A DNA stretch of 64,000 bases from SZUA-37 sp964472525 (GTDB lineage Bacteria > Pseudomonadota > Gammaproteobacteria > UBA6429 > Thiohalophilaceae), in the NCBI GenBank assembly GCA_964472525.1, contig CAYYLL010000005.1:1-64000 (forward strand). The letters are read 5' to 3'. The notes under the pieces are model-generated. The model searched no databases. It was not told the DNA's origin and worked only from the letters and a program-made list of their open reading frames with translations. The position numbers and the translations under genes are program-made. Positions 37,417 through 47,040 of this stretch are shown here, in pieces (position 1 is the stretch's first letter; each line of letters begins with the position of its first letter).

Positions 37417-38697
37417 TTAAAATGATTCCCATGGATAGCCAATAATAATAGACACTTCCGCTCCCTCGTCACCTGTCGCAATATCTCCCCGGAATACCAA
37501 CCCCGATGCTGTTACCATACGTATACCTACCCCGTATGAATTACGCCAGGTATTTCCCACAAGATATTTATTGTCTTCGATCGAACCACGCTCATAAAAA
37601 AAAGCAAGTTGAATTGTTGTGCGAATGTCTTTAGCTATCCATATATCAAAGGGTGTAAATTCATCTGTAATATTCCAACGAAATTCAGCGCCATAAAATT
37701 CTGCATGTGCGCCACTGAATCGTCCATCAGGGTAAGAACGTAATCGTCCCCAACCTCCAAGACTGCTAACGGATCCATATATATTATTAGCTATAGTATT
37801 ATTTACTACTTGTGTACATTGTATCTGTTGTACGGAAGTCAGACTGGAATCACTGCAATTTACCCCCTGTTGCACTTCAATAGCTGTGAAATCTGTCTCC
37901 CCCATTCGAGTAACATGTGCATCAGCTCTGAAATAATTAAGTACCAGTGTTGAACGACGCCCGACTGGTAAAAAACCAGTAAGGTTGTGTTCAATTTGGT
38001 ATTGTTCAGCATCTAGTTGACTTGCCTGTTTAGTCCACCAACGTGATAATTGATATCGTATACCCTGACGCGGATCCTGATAATCATCTGTCCAATCAAG
38101 TCGAAGTCCAGCTGTGAAGAGTGTTGAACTATCCTTTGTACCGCCACTGGTATTCAGGATAAGATTACCTTCTTTATCGCGTATATCGCTCAGATGCGAT
38201 TGCCCCTTCAGTACAGCAGCATACACTTCAAACATGCGGTCAAACCAGGTGCCAGTTAACCGCATTGAGGTATAATCACTGTCCTTAAACCCCAAAATTA
38301 TATAATCATCTTCTTTAGTCGACATCCCACGTCCGTTATAACTTCGAGTAGCCATTTTTGATAGATACTGAGCACTAACGTCTAAAATAAGATTTGAATA
38401 AATATGGTTGTCTAGCGAAACGAGTCCCCATCCTTCAATGTCTCCCGTAAGCACAAAGCCAATAACATCTGAGTGTGTGTCTGCAATATTATTATATGCT
38501 CCACCCAGTAGTATTCCGTCGCCTATTCCAGGTAAACTGTAAGGTATGGGAGAAATATAGTATCCTGATTCCGTTGGAAACTGATCGCGACGACGTTCAA
38601 TAGCCATCGTATCTATACTAATCAACAGAAATATCAATATCAATATCAATATCAAACCAAGCAGTTTTAGTGATATTTTTTTTATCATATTTTTCAT
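37417..38697 (-). CDS. Omp85/TamA-like outer-membrane barrel protein
   Basis: C-terminal bacterial surface antigen (D15/Omp85) barrel without POTRA domains. An N-terminal hydrophobic segment (ILILILIFLLISIDTMA) acts as signal. The barrel shows RLDWTDDYQDPRQGIRYQLS and the characteristic LRSYPDGRFSGAHAEFYGAEFRWN (the loop 6-like RGY/F region), ending GYPWESF with a terminal aromatic. The start at the ATG 38697 avoids a Cys-rich leader. Role unknown; such short members may translocate or insert lipids or proteins. It stands alone. Confidence 0.72.
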   Translation of the reverse strand: MKNMIKKISLKLLGLILILILIFLLISIDTMAIERRRDQFPTESGYYISPIPYSLPGIGDGILLGGAYNNIADTHSDVIGFVLTGDIEGWGLVSLDNHIYSNLILDVSAQYLSKMATRSYNGRGMSTKEDDYIILGFKDSDYTSMRLTGTWFDRMFEVYAAVLKGQSHLSDIRDKEGNLILNTSGGTKDSSTLFTAGLRLDWTDDYQDPRQGIRYQLSRWWTKQASQLDAEQYQIEHNLTGFLPVGRRSTLVLNYFRADAHVTRMGETDFTAIEVQQGVNCSDSSLTSVQQIQCTQVVNNTIANNIYGSVSSLGGWGRLRSYPDGRFSGAHAEFYGAEFRWNITDEFTPFDIWIAKDIRTTIQLAFFYERGSIEDNKYLVGNTWRNSYGVGIRMVTASGLVFRGDIATGDEGAEVSIIIGYPWESF

Positions 38698-38860
38698 TAT
38701 TAACCGTTTCAAATAATTACAATATACTTGCTTGGCTATACAAATACATGACAGGAGCAAAACAATTCTTGCTATTTTATTTAGAATAAAACCTGGTTAT
38801 AACAGTTTTTTAACATTTTCAAGACATAGTGGAATGCATAAAAATCCGGGTTTGTATCTG

Positions 38861-39556
38861 CTATTTATAAACCCATGAAAATGAATTTTTTATAAATTCT
38901 TTACCATTACTAAAAATACACTCACCGTGCGCTATAACTATCTTATCCGGTTCCCAGTCTAACATTTTGCTAACAGCCATCCTGGCCCTGGATTTTCCAA
39001 ATATAAAACTCAATCTCCAATCCAATGGAGTTTTACCCTTTGGTGAGATAATGCCACCTATTTTGGCAATTGTCTTCCGCCAGCCTGAAAAATAATCGCC
39101 TTTAAAATTTTCTATCAAATCAGTTAATAATAATGTTTTTGATTCAATATGAAAAAACACAACTTCTTCCATCAATGGGCTACCTCGAAATATAAGTTGG
39201 TCAATTTGATTTAACCAGTCAGATTCCGCTAAATCGGTCAGTTCTTTAGTAAACTGAATATCCTTTCGTTTTTCAATAAGTCCGGGAGCAGCAAAAATTT
39301 TGGCTCCAGGGTAAGCTGACATCCATTCCTTTACAAACAAATGGTGTAACTTATTAGGGGATATAAGATACTTTACTCGTCCGAATTCTAGAAGCTCGCC
39401 TTGAAGTGCAGGGGTAAGCTTCTCTGGAGAATGAATCCATAATTCATTATTATTAAGCCTTATAACGGTCATTCTTGTGCTATATGGAAAACCATAAAAC
39501 TGCACCACAGTTCCATCATAAATCCATATGTTTTCACCTATTTGTTTGAGCAGCAT
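38861..39556 (-). CDS. DUF4336 metallo-hydrolase-like protein
   Basis: Protein of 231 residues with the DUF4336 pattern: NIWIYDGTVVQFYGFPYSTRMTV (shown in part as a landmark), LISPNKLHHLFVKEW and DLIENF. The fold resembles metallo-beta-lactamases: HHLF and a final AHGE could bind metal, but the full HxHxDH motif is absent, so catalytic activity is uncertain. It is divergent from the AraC/GyrI regulator and may be its target. Confidence 0.65.
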   Translation of the reverse strand: MLLKQIGENIWIYDGTVVQFYGFPYSTRMTVIRLNNNELWIHSPEKLTPALQGELLEFGRVKYLISPNKLHHLFVKEWMSAYPGAKIFAAPGLIEKRKDIQFTKELTDLAESDWLNQIDQLIFRGSPLMEEVVFFHIESKTLLLTDLIENFKGDYFSGWRKTIAKIGGIISPKGKTPLDWRLSFIFGKSRARMAVSKMLDWEPDKIVIAHGECIFSNGKEFIKNSFSWVYK

Positions 39557-39698
39557 ATAAAACTCCGTTGTACTGATTAGTTGATTAATTAGTTCAGTAT
39601 AGTGCTTACTTTAAAATTAAAAATACAGTTAAATACATAAAGATAGCAAATATTGTTACTAAACAAATCATATACTAAATCCTTAACTTGGAGGAAAC

Positions 39699-40580
39699 AT
39701 GAAAAAGTCAACTCGAGAATCCTATGCAAAACGTATTCAGCGTGTAATCACATATATTGCGCAGAATCTGGAAAGTCATCTGGAGTTAAATCGACTTGCT
39801 GAGATTGCGCATTTATCTCCTTATCATTTCCATCGAATATATGTTGCTCTTATGGGGGAAACTGTAAAGTCTACTGTTCGGCGATTACGTTTACATCGTG
39901 CAGCCGCTGATTTACTTTCCTCTGATGAATTACTACCTGTTATAGCAAAAAAAACCGGGTATAACAGCCCACAGGCGTTTAGTCGTGCATTCAAAGAATT
40001 TTATCATATTGCACCTAATATCTATCGTGAGCGAGGCGGTATTACAGACCCAATTCAATTTTCAAGTTCAGAACTGACGCAGACACAAAGAAACTATGAT
40101 GTTGAAATCATGCACTCTGAAGCTCGTAAAGTAATTTGTTTTCGACATGTCGGAAGTTATATGAATATTGAAAATGGTTTCGGATATTTTGTAGCACGGT
40201 TAGTAAAACATAATCTTATAAAACGTAATGAACTGCCACAATTTTACACGATCTTTTATGATGATCCATATAATACAGCAGAACAAGATTTACAATCAGA
40301 TTTATGCATGATTACACCGTCAAATTTCAATCCTGTTGAAGATAATGAATTACATATTAAACATACACCAACTGGCCGCTGTGCTGTTCTAAAGTATGTT
40401 GGCCCCTACTCTGAAGTTGGTTATGCATATGATTGGCTTTTCGGTGAATGGCTTTCTGTCAATGAAGAAGAACCAGATGATCAGCCCCACTTTATGGAAT
40501 CAAAAAATGATCCACGATCTGTTCCCCCTTCTGAACTGGAAACCTGGATTTATTTACCTCTAAAACAAAAGTTAACATAA
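39699..40580 (+). CDS. AraC-family regulator with GyrI-like ligand domain
   Basis: Two N-terminal helix-turn-helix motifs (LNRLAEIAHLSPYHFHRIY and IAKKTGYNSPQAFSRAFKEF) are followed by a GyrI/SOUL-like effector-binding domain from about residue 130 (CFRHVGSYMNIENGF, YVGPYSEVGYAYDWLF). This is the MarA/Rob-like architecture that binds small hydrophobic or drug ligands. A good GGAGG lies upstream of the ATG. It diverges from the DUF4336 gene. Confidence 0.88.
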   Translation: MKKSTRESYAKRIQRVITYIAQNLESHLELNRLAEIAHLSPYHFHRIYVALMGETVKSTVRRLRLHRAAADLLSSDELLPVIAKKTGYNSPQAFSRAFKEFYHIAPNIYRERGGITDPIQFSSSELTQTQRNYDVEIMHSEARKVICFRHVGSYMNIENGFGYFVARLVKHNLIKRNELPQFYTIFYDDPYNTAEQDLQSDLCMITPSNFNPVEDNELHIKHTPTGRCAVLKYVGPYSEVGYAYDWLFGEWLSVNEEEPDDQPHFMESKNDPRSVPPSELETWIYLPLKQKLT

Positions 40581-40607
40581 ACTTAGTAATAAACCTGGAA
40601 TATTTAA

Positions 40608-41218
40608 ATGAATATTATAAAGCTTAGTGATGTACACAAATCCTATCATTTAGGAGAAACCATCGTTGTATTTTTTATGAATACAACTGGCACAGGTTTG
40701 GTAATAACACACAGGACAACAATTATTCAAAAGATGACTTTTACATAAATGAGGCACTATTTCAGGCTAAACTGACTCCAGAATTATTTAGCTCTTACGG
40801 CCGTGAAAATCTGCAATGGGGGCCTTCTTTCCTGCGCACACCTTCCAACCCTTTTTTTCTCGACAATGGCCGGGATAATCCAAAAAAAGAAGTGGAAGGT
40901 AAAGATTTTCTTAAAGCAATATACCTGCCTAATGACTGGCTTACAGTTGCGGTGATAAGTAACCTTGCACGAGACGGCTTACACACAGACACCCAGGTAG
41001 CGGAAGAAAAGTTTAAATCACGGCATGCGCTTAAAATAGATATGATTGGTAGCAATTATAATACGAGCATAATCCTGTCGAGGAAGGAAGGAGGTAATAC
41101 TACATTTGGAGGCTATATACAGAAAACAGTATCTGATGCATTGATTATGTATTTCGATATGACACTTAATCGTGGAAACTCGATATTGTATCCCAAACTC
41201 GATCCAGAGGATCCATAA
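40608..41218 (+). pseudogene. Junction of an ABC-ATPase fragment with a porin-like fragment
   Basis: From the ATG at 40608 a frame reads NIIKLSDVHKSYHLGE, the N-terminus of a LolD/MacB-type ABC ATPase, ending after about 20 residues of similarity. From about 40670 another frame reads YNWHRFGNNTQDNNYSKDDF, then SNPFFLDNGRDNPKKEVEGK, AIYLPNDWLTVAVISN and SDALIMYFDMTLNRGNS to TAA near 41216. The second piece looks like an outer-membrane porin-type protein lacking its start and end. Both are remnants joined by deletion. Confidence 0.55.
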
Positions 41219-41321
41219 GGTGAAAGGATATAAATAATTCCCCACGGCACTAGGAAATGCTGAAGCCCATATCAGTCAGACATATTGGTCAGATATTTTT
41301 TGTATTCTCTTTTTTTATTTA

Positions 41322-41828
41322 TTATTTGGGAGGGTTATGGCACGAGTGGCCGTTACTTTGTTCCAGGTTATCCAGTTCGGTTTCTTCACTGTAATGGATA
41401 AAGGCACGTTTTAAATGCCCTCCCCAGTTACTTGATAAATGTTGCCCCATTTGTTCAATACGATTTTCAATTTGTTTCGTAGTTGCTTCCAGCAAGTCAT
41501 AGGTTATATCAATTTTATTACCTTTAATCTCTATATTCTTAATGCCCATCATGGTCATAAGTGTTTGGCTAATAACCTTTGCAATATCATCAGGAATTGT
41601 TTTATCAAGGTGTAAAGTACGCTGCTTAATAATATTTTTTATGTAATGCTTGGCGGCTGGCTTGCCTACTTGGCCTACATACAAGTTAGGATTAGCGATA
41701 AAACGTTCTTGGCACTGTTCGGAACAAAATGTAAATTTCATGTCTTGATAGTCATAAGAAAGACTAGCGTCATCCGTTTCCATAAGACAAACGGGACAAT
41801 GTGTTTGATTTTCTTGTGAGATAGTCAT
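41322..41828 (-). CDS. YHS/TRASH metal-binding protein with HMA-like domain
   Basis: About 168 residues from the ATG at 41828. The N-terminal half holds a treble-clef YHS/TRASH domain: THCPVCLMETD followed by FTFCSEQCQERFIANPNLYVG, four Cys for metal. The C-terminal half (KNIEIKGNKIDITYDL, EATTKQIENRIEQMG) resembles an HMA-like ferredoxin fold but lacks its CxxC, then ends in a His/Cys tail. A metal chaperone or sensor role near metal-resistance genes is plausible. The frame is open further upstream but that stretch is an unrelated hydrophobic leader. Confidence 0.72.
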   Translation of the reverse strand: MTISQENQTHCPVCLMETDDASLSYDYQDMKFTFCSEQCQERFIANPNLYVGQVGKPAAKHYIKNIIKQRTLHLDKTIPDDIAKVISQTLMTMMGIKNIEIKGNKIDITYDLLEATTKQIENRIEQMGQHLSSNWGGHLKRAFIHYSEETELDNLEQSNGHSCHNPPK

Positions 41829-41999
41829 ATTTATTTTATACAACTTAAAAGTTATTTTGGCAAGGGAATAAGCCGTGAGACAAAAATGATAGCCATTAAA
41901 TGCGATAAGTGCGCCAATTTCGGCACCGACTAATTTAATAGTGACATACAAATATTTGAAAATAAAAAGTAGTAAAAAATATGAGCTTACCAACTAGCA

Positions 42000-42467
42000 A
42001 TGGCAAGCGTTAGAGCAATACTATTGTGTGTTGCATGGTCTGCGTTTTAACTAACCGAGGCCATCAGGTTTTGAGCCGGTGAAATAGCGATAATAAGGGA
42101 CAAAATAAATAACCATATGTTGTCGAACAAGGTTTTCATCTTAATATCCAGATAGCCCCTCAATCGACATAATGTTTGCTTGCCTCATTACCTTTAGCAT
42201 CAAACTTAATCAATGAATTACGCTTATGAGCGAGTTAATTTGGAAAAATTCAGTTAAAAATAGCAAAAAATACAATGATTTGCCACCATTTACCTAAATA
42301 AAGAATGCAAAAGACAGCCTAAACCGTTACACTGTGCGCCCCTTCAGGGTAGCCCTTCTAAAACTGCTAGCAGGATTATTAACGGGCAGTGACAATTAGG
42401 AAACACGGGCTAGACTTAACGGTAGCTTGTGGCCTTCCACACATTCCATCTATTTTCGGGACCATAC
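42000..42467. other. Intergenic stretch upstream of deaD
   Basis: About 470 bases. The minus strand holds only a possible 30-residue secreted peptide (42047-42139). The rest is AT-rich and may contain a long deaD leader, as in cold-inducible helicase mRNAs. I could not identify a promoter or riboswitch with confidence. Confidence 0.4.
42047..42139 (-). CDS. Possible 30-residue signal-peptide-like ORF
   Basis: ATG at 42139 encodes MKTLFDNIWLFILSLIIAIS plus a short tail, a plausible signal peptide, then TAA. The frame continues after the stop with a few His/Asn residues (NADHATHNS). It may be the 5' scrap of a small secreted protein gene. Weak evidence only. Confidence 0.2.
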   Translation of the reverse strand: MKTLFDNIWLFILSLIIAISPAQNLMASVS

Positions 42468-44345
42468 ATGACAACTGACACGGTAACCGCGTTTAATCAA
42501 TTAGCGCTGCAAGAACCCCTATTGAAAGTATTAGATGAAGTGGGCTATGAATCCCCTTCGCCTATTCAAGCTGAAACCATTCCATTAATACTGGAAGGAA
42601 AAGACATTATCGGTCAGGCACAAACCGGTACTGGTAAAACAGCCGCTTTTGCGCTTCCACTATTGTCTAACCTTGATTTAAAACAAAAAGATCCACAAGT
42701 TTTAGTCCTTGCACCCACTCGAGAACTTGCTATTCAAGTCGCTGAGGCGTTTCAAAAATATGCTTCTAAGTTGAAAGGTTTTCATGTATTGCCTGTTTAC
42801 GGTGGCGCAGATTACAGTGGTCAAATCCGCGCCTTAAAACGTGGTGTTCATGTTGTTGTAGGCACCCCTGGGCGAGTAATGGATCATATGCGAAAAGGTA
42901 CTTTAAAACTGAATAACCTGAAAGCACTGGTGCTAGATGAAGCCGATGAAATGCTTCGCATGGGATTTATTGATGACGTTGAATGGGTATTGGAACAAAC
43001 ACCGCCCGATCGACAAATTGCTTTATTTTCGGCGACCATGCCTTCGCAAATTCGTCGTATTGCGACCAAATATTTGAATAACCCTGAGCAAGTTACCATT
43101 AAGGTTAAAACTGCCACGGCAGAAACTATTCACCAACGCTTCTGGCCAGTGAGTGGCGTGCATAAGTTGGATGCGTTAACCCGTATTCTTGAAGCTGAAG
43201 AATTTGATGCCATGATTATTTTTGTTCGAACTAAAACGGCCACGGTCGAACTCACCGAAAAATTAGAAGCGCGAGGCTACTCAACCGGTGCCATCAATGG
43301 TGACATTCAACAAAATCAACGTGAGCGCACTATTCAAAATTTAAAGAACGGCAAACTGGATATTCTTGTTGCAACCGATGTCGCAGCGCGTGGCTTAGAC
43401 GTTCAACGCATTAGCCATGTTGTTAATTATGATATTCCTTATGATACCGAAGCATATATTCATCGAATTGGTCGAACCGGCCGAGCGGGTCGCAAAGGGG
43501 ATGCTATTTTATTTGTTGCTCCACGCGAAAAAGGCATGTTAAAAGCCATTGAACGCGCGACTAAAAAAACAATCGAAATAATGGAGCTTCCTTCGACTGA
43601 ACTCATTAATGACAATCGTGTTGCGCGTTTTAAACAACGTATTACCGATACCCTAGCAAGTGAAGGTCTTGAATTTTATTCAAACTTAATTGAGCAGTAT
43701 CAACAAGAACATAATATCCCTGCTGAAGAAATTGCAACAGCACTTGCTAAACTTGTACAAGGTGATACGCCCTTCTTATTACAAAATAAACCGGTTCGAA
43801 AATCTAAAGAAAATTGGAACCGAGATGATCGCCCGTCAAGAAATAAAAGAGACGGTGGTAAACGTCGAGAGCGTTCCCCCCGAAATGAATCATCAAAACC
43901 TGATGCCGGTATGCAACGCTTTCGAATAGAAGTCGGCCATAATCATAAAATAAAACCGGGGAATATTGTTGGCGCCATTGCCAATGAAGCCGGTATTGAT
44001 AGTCAGTATATTGGTCGTATTAATATTAGTGACGATTACAGTTTAGTTGATCTACCAAACGATATCCCTAAAGATATTTTTAATGATCTAAAAAAGGTTC
44101 GGGTAGCAGGCCAGCAATTAAAAATATCGCCATTAGGTGGTGATGAAGATTCGTGCAGTAAAAAATCTTCTTATGATAGAAAACCACAAAATAAAAAGCC
44201 TCGGTATAAATCTAAAGACCGACAACAAAAAGATAAAACGCATAAAGATTCTGATGCTAGCCCTAAAAGTAAGGCGCGCAGCAAAAACAGTGCTAATAAG
44301 AAAAAATTTGGTGATGACAAACCACGTAAAAAACTAACATTATAA
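42468..44345 (+). CDS. deaD: DEAD-box RNA helicase DeaD/CsdA
   Basis: ATP-dependent RNA helicase for ribosome assembly and cold-shock mRNA unwinding. All core motifs are present: Q motif FNQLALQEPLL...SPSPIQAE, AQTGTGKTAAF, PTRELAIQV, DEADEML, SATMP, RTKTATVEL, TDVAARGLDV and HRIGRTGRAGR. After the core come the dimerisation region, a DbpA-type RNA-binding domain (FRIEVGHNHKIKPGNIVGA) and a Lys/Arg-rich tail. The start at ATG 42468 matches family N-termini. A strong terminator follows at 44352. Confidence 0.95.
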   Translation: MTTDTVTAFNQLALQEPLLKVLDEVGYESPSPIQAETIPLILEGKDIIGQAQTGTGKTAAFALPLLSNLDLKQKDPQVLVLAPTRELAIQVAEAFQKYASKLKGFHVLPVYGGADYSGQIRALKRGVHVVVGTPGRVMDHMRKGTLKLNNLKALVLDEADEMLRMGFIDDVEWVLEQTPPDRQIALFSATMPSQIRRIATKYLNNPEQVTIKVKTATAETIHQRFWPVSGVHKLDALTRILEAEEFDAMIIFVRTKTATVELTEKLEARGYSTGAINGDIQQNQRERTIQNLKNGKLDILVATDVAARGLDVQRISHVVNYDIPYDTEAYIHRIGRTGRAGRKGDAILFVAPREKGMLKAIERATKKTIEIMELPSTELINDNRVARFKQRITDTLASEGLEFYSNLIEQYQQEHNIPAEEIATALAKLVQGDTPFLLQNKPVRKSKENWNRDDRPSRNKRDGGKRRERSPRNESSKPDAGMQRFRIEVGHNHKIKPGNIVGAIANEAGIDSQYIGRINISDDYSLVDLPNDIPKDIFNDLKKVRVAGQQLKISPLGGDEDSCSKKSSYDRKPQNKKPRYKSKDRQQKDKTHKDSDASPKSKARSKNSANKKKFGDDKPRKKLTL

Positions 44346-44351
44346 TTAGCT

Positions 44352-44387
44352 ATAAACCCTAGCTTCCCAGTAGGGTTTATCTTTTTT
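44352..44387 (+). terminator. Rho-independent terminator of deaD
   Basis: Perfect ten-base stem ATAAACCCTA (44352-44361) and TAGGGTTTAT (44371-44380) with a nine-base loop, followed by CTTTTTT. It begins 7 bases after the deaD stop. Confidence 0.85.
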
Positions 44388-44594
44388 GGTTACAATTTTA
44401 ATGCAAATTATAAAAATAAATTATAAGTCATTGACCTGAAAATAATTAATTAATTATTCTTATAACCAACTTTATTGGTGCATTTAAAAAGTCTGACATT
44501 TTTATTACAATTAATAAAATAAATACTGACTCAGATCAATGATCCGTTACTCAATTTTCGCCACACTATAAAAAAGTAGTGAGGGGATGAGGTA

Positions 44595-44783
44595 ATGGAT
44601 GAGGTAATGAAATTATTTGAGAAACATATCGTAAAAATAGAAAATAAATGGTTTATAGAAACTCGTACAGGTTACGATGGACCTTTCAAAACTAAAAATA
44701 AAGCTAAAGAATACCTGCACTTATTAAAAGATTGTGATGCTGCTCGTTCTGAATTTGCAGGCCTTGAATTTAGTCCTTTTTAA
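44595..44783 (+). CDS. Small conserved protein (DUF6316-like)
   Basis: Small soluble protein of 62 residues with WFIETRTGYDGPFKTKNKAK, a pattern I associate with DUF6316-like gammaproteobacterial proteins of unknown role. GAGG lies before the ATG at 44595; a second ATG at 44607 is also preceded by GAGG. Its last codon overlaps the convergent pirin gene by 4 bases. Confidence 0.55.
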   Translation: MDEVMKLFEKHIVKIENKWFIETRTGYDGPFKTKNKAKEYLHLLKDCDAARSEFAGLEFSPF

Positions 44784-45508
44784 TCTACAAAAGAACCATG
44801 CTGACGTATGGGCTCATTATGAGGCATTCCCATGCAGATCATAAATTCACTATATTGAGCTGTATTAAATTCAAGCGATACATCGTCTTCAATAAATGCC
44901 GCTTGATCAGCCTTAATACTTAAAGAATCTAGGTTAATGTTTCCGTGCATAACATACACAATACCACGCATACTGGGTTGAAAATTAATATCATAATGTC
45001 CATCTTTATTTAAAGTAACATGCTGATAAATAACCTCGGTTCTTAATTTTAATGGAGAGCTGTCACCCACTATTATTTTTACTTTGCCATTGTTGATGTT
45101 TTCAGTTAAAAATTCATCTGCATTCACCTGTTGATACTCGGCATCTACCTGTTTAAAGCATTTTGGCAAGTTAATCCATAACTGAATACCATTACTCACG
45201 CCTGTTTGTGCAGGCATTTCCGAATGTATTAAACCACTTCCCGCTGTAAAACGTTGTGCGCCACCGGCAGTAACGAATGATTCATTACCGAGATTATCTT
45301 TATGATTCATTCCTCCTTCAAACATATAGGTTATCGCTTCAAAACCACGATGAGGGTGGTCTGGAAAACCTCGACCAGAGGCAAGCGTAAAATGATCCCA
45401 TAAGACAAATGGATCAAAATTCATCACTTCGCGCAAAGGGAATAAGCGTTTCACATCAACCCCATCACCTTCAGGTACAATGGCAACATCTCTGATATTA
45501 ATTGTCAT
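44780..45508 (-). CDS. Pirin-family cupin protein
   Basis: Bicupin of 242 residues. The N-terminal metal site shows DHFTLASGRGFPDHPHRGFEAIT (part) and GLIHSEMP, giving the His/Glu ligands of pirins; some bacterial pirins are quercetin dioxygenases or redox-responsive cofactors. The ATG overlaps the stop of the hydroquinone reductase gene by 4 bases, so they are coupled, and DoxX lies upstream on the same strand. Together they suggest a quinone/redox-stress operon. Confidence 0.88.
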   Translation of the reverse strand: MTINIRDVAIVPEGDGVDVKRLFPLREVMNFDPFVLWDHFTLASGRGFPDHPHRGFEAITYMFEGGMNHKDNLGNESFVTAGGAQRFTAGSGLIHSEMPAQTGVSNGIQLWINLPKCFKQVDAEYQQVNADEFLTENINNGKVKIIVGDSSPLKLRTEVIYQHVTLNKDGHYDINFQPSMRGIVYVMHGNINLDSLSIKADQAAFIEDDVSLEFNTAQYSEFMICMGMPHNEPIRQHGSFVD

Positions 45509-46494
45509 GATTTACTCCTGAACTTTTTATTTCGATCATGCGGCATGTTAAAATCCAAATACGGCCCCTGTGGAATAATTTGTGTTGGATTCACACTGGT
45601 ATGACTGACATAATAATGTCGTTTAATATAATCAATATCAACCGTCTCGGCAATTCCCTGCATCTGATATAATTCACGCATAAAGTTAGACAAATTTGGA
45701 TAATCCACAATGCGTTTTAAATTGCATTTAAAGTGCCCAACATACACGGCATCAAAACGAATTAAGGTTGTAAACAAACGCCAGTCGGCTTCTGTTAATT
45801 TATCTCCTGTTAAGTAACGCTGCGTTGATAATATGGCTTCAACATTTTCCAACTCGGCAAATAAACGATCGAATGCTTTATTATACGCAAGCTGCGTTGA
45901 AGCAAAACCACAACGGTAAACACCATTGTTGATGTTGTTATAAATCGGTTTATTAATAGCATCAATATCAGATTGCAGGTTTTCTGGATAAAAATTATCT
46001 TGTACGTTGGTTAATTCATTAAATGCACTATTGAACATACGAATAATTTCAGATGATTCGTTGTTAACAACCGTATTTCGTTTTTTATCCCATAATATGG
46101 GTACTGTAATTTGTCCAGTAAAGTTCTTATCCGCTTTTTGATACAGTTGATACAGGTAATTAAAACCAAAGATATGATCTTTATATTGTCCTTCGCTTGC
46201 AAAAGACCAACCGTTATCTAGCATCTCTGCCTCAACATAAGAAATACCAACAATGGATTCCAGTTTTTTTAAATGGCGAAAGATAATTGTACGATGTGCC
46301 CAAGGACAAGCCGGCGATACATATAAATGATAGCGCCCTACTTCTGCCTTAAAACCATCCTCACCACTTGAACCAGCTTTACCATCGACAGTAACCCAAT
46401 TTCTAAATGAGGATTCCATACGTTTAAATTCACCTTGTTCAAGTTCTTTATCCAACCAACTGTCCACAAGTTCACCTTTGATTAACATGCCCAT
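45505..46494 (-). CDS. yqjG: Glutathionyl-hydroquinone reductase (Xi-class GST)
   Basis: Xi-class glutathione transferase that reduces glutathionyl-hydroquinones. The catalytic Cys lies in SPACPWAHRTII, and the protein has the long N-terminal extension (LDKELEQGEFKRMESSFRNW) and the C-terminal TEADWRLFTTLIRFDAVYVGHFKCN typical of GS-HQR/YqjG. Length 329 is normal. It is coupled to the pirin gene and follows a DoxX gene. Confidence 0.92.
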   Translation of the reverse strand: MGMLIKGELVDSWLDKELEQGEFKRMESSFRNWVTVDGKAGSSGEDGFKAEVGRYHLYVSPACPWAHRTIIFRHLKKLESIVGISYVEAEMLDNGWSFASEGQYKDHIFGFNYLYQLYQKADKNFTGQITVPILWDKKRNTVVNNESSEIIRMFNSAFNELTNVQDNFYPENLQSDIDAINKPIYNNINNGVYRCGFASTQLAYNKAFDRLFAELENVEAILSTQRYLTGDKLTEADWRLFTTLIRFDAVYVGHFKCNLKRIVDYPNLSNFMRELYQMQGIAETVDIDYIKRHYYVSHTSVNPTQIIPQGPYLDFNMPHDRNKKFRSKS

Positions 46495-46520
46495 AATGTG
46501 ATTCCTTTATCTATTGTTAC

Positions 46521-46542
46521 CACGGCTTGCAATCAAGCCGTG
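46521..46542. other. Hairpin between doxX and yqjG
   Basis: CACGGCTTG-caat-CAAGCCGTG, a perfect nine-base stem with a four-base loop, 12 bases after the doxX stop in its direction of transcription. No T-run follows, so it may partly terminate or process the doxX-yqjG-pirin transcript. Confidence 0.5.
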
Positions 46543-46554
46543 TTGTGAGTGAAT

Positions 46555-46932
46555 TTATTTTGATATTTTAGCGTCTAAACTCAACTGGCCTGCACCATGT
46601 ATTACAAGCAACATAAATCCACCCGTAATGGACAAATTTTTCATAAACATAATGGATTGTATTTGATCGCTCAGATTAAAATGAAAAATAAAGGCGGCAA
46701 CCAGTGAAAATAGAGCCAACGCCGCCGCCGCCCACTTTGTTTTTAAACCAGCGATAACCATTAGGCCACCGCCAATTTCCAGAATAATCACTAAAGGCAA
46801 CAGTGTACCTGGTACCCCCATACTAGTCATATAGGCTACCGTACCGGCATAAGCTCCTATTTTTCCAAATCCAGCAACAACAAACATCAATCCCAAAAGG
46901 ATACGAGCTACGACTTCTATTAGTTTGTTCAT
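46555..46932 (-). CDS. DoxX-family membrane protein
   Basis: Four-helix membrane protein of 125 residues (IEVVARILLGLMFVVAGFGK, MVIAGLKTKWAA, MLLVIHGAGQLSLD). DoxX-type proteins are linked to thiol-redox and quinone stress responses. First gene of the doxX-yqjG-pirin group and divergent from the LysR regulator, which probably controls it. Confidence 0.85.
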   Translation of the reverse strand: MNKLIEVVARILLGLMFVVAGFGKIGAYAGTVAYMTSMGVPGTLLPLVIILEIGGGLMVIAGLKTKWAAAALALFSLVAAFIFHFNLSDQIQSIMFMKNLSITGGFMLLVIHGAGQLSLDAKISK

Positions 46933-47040
46933 TTTATTCTCCTGTTTTAAGTTGATAGAAACATTATATGGAAAATATTTAGATTAAAAAGCACATAATT
47001 ATACCTTTACATATCTAATAATTAGATATATCTTGGTATT

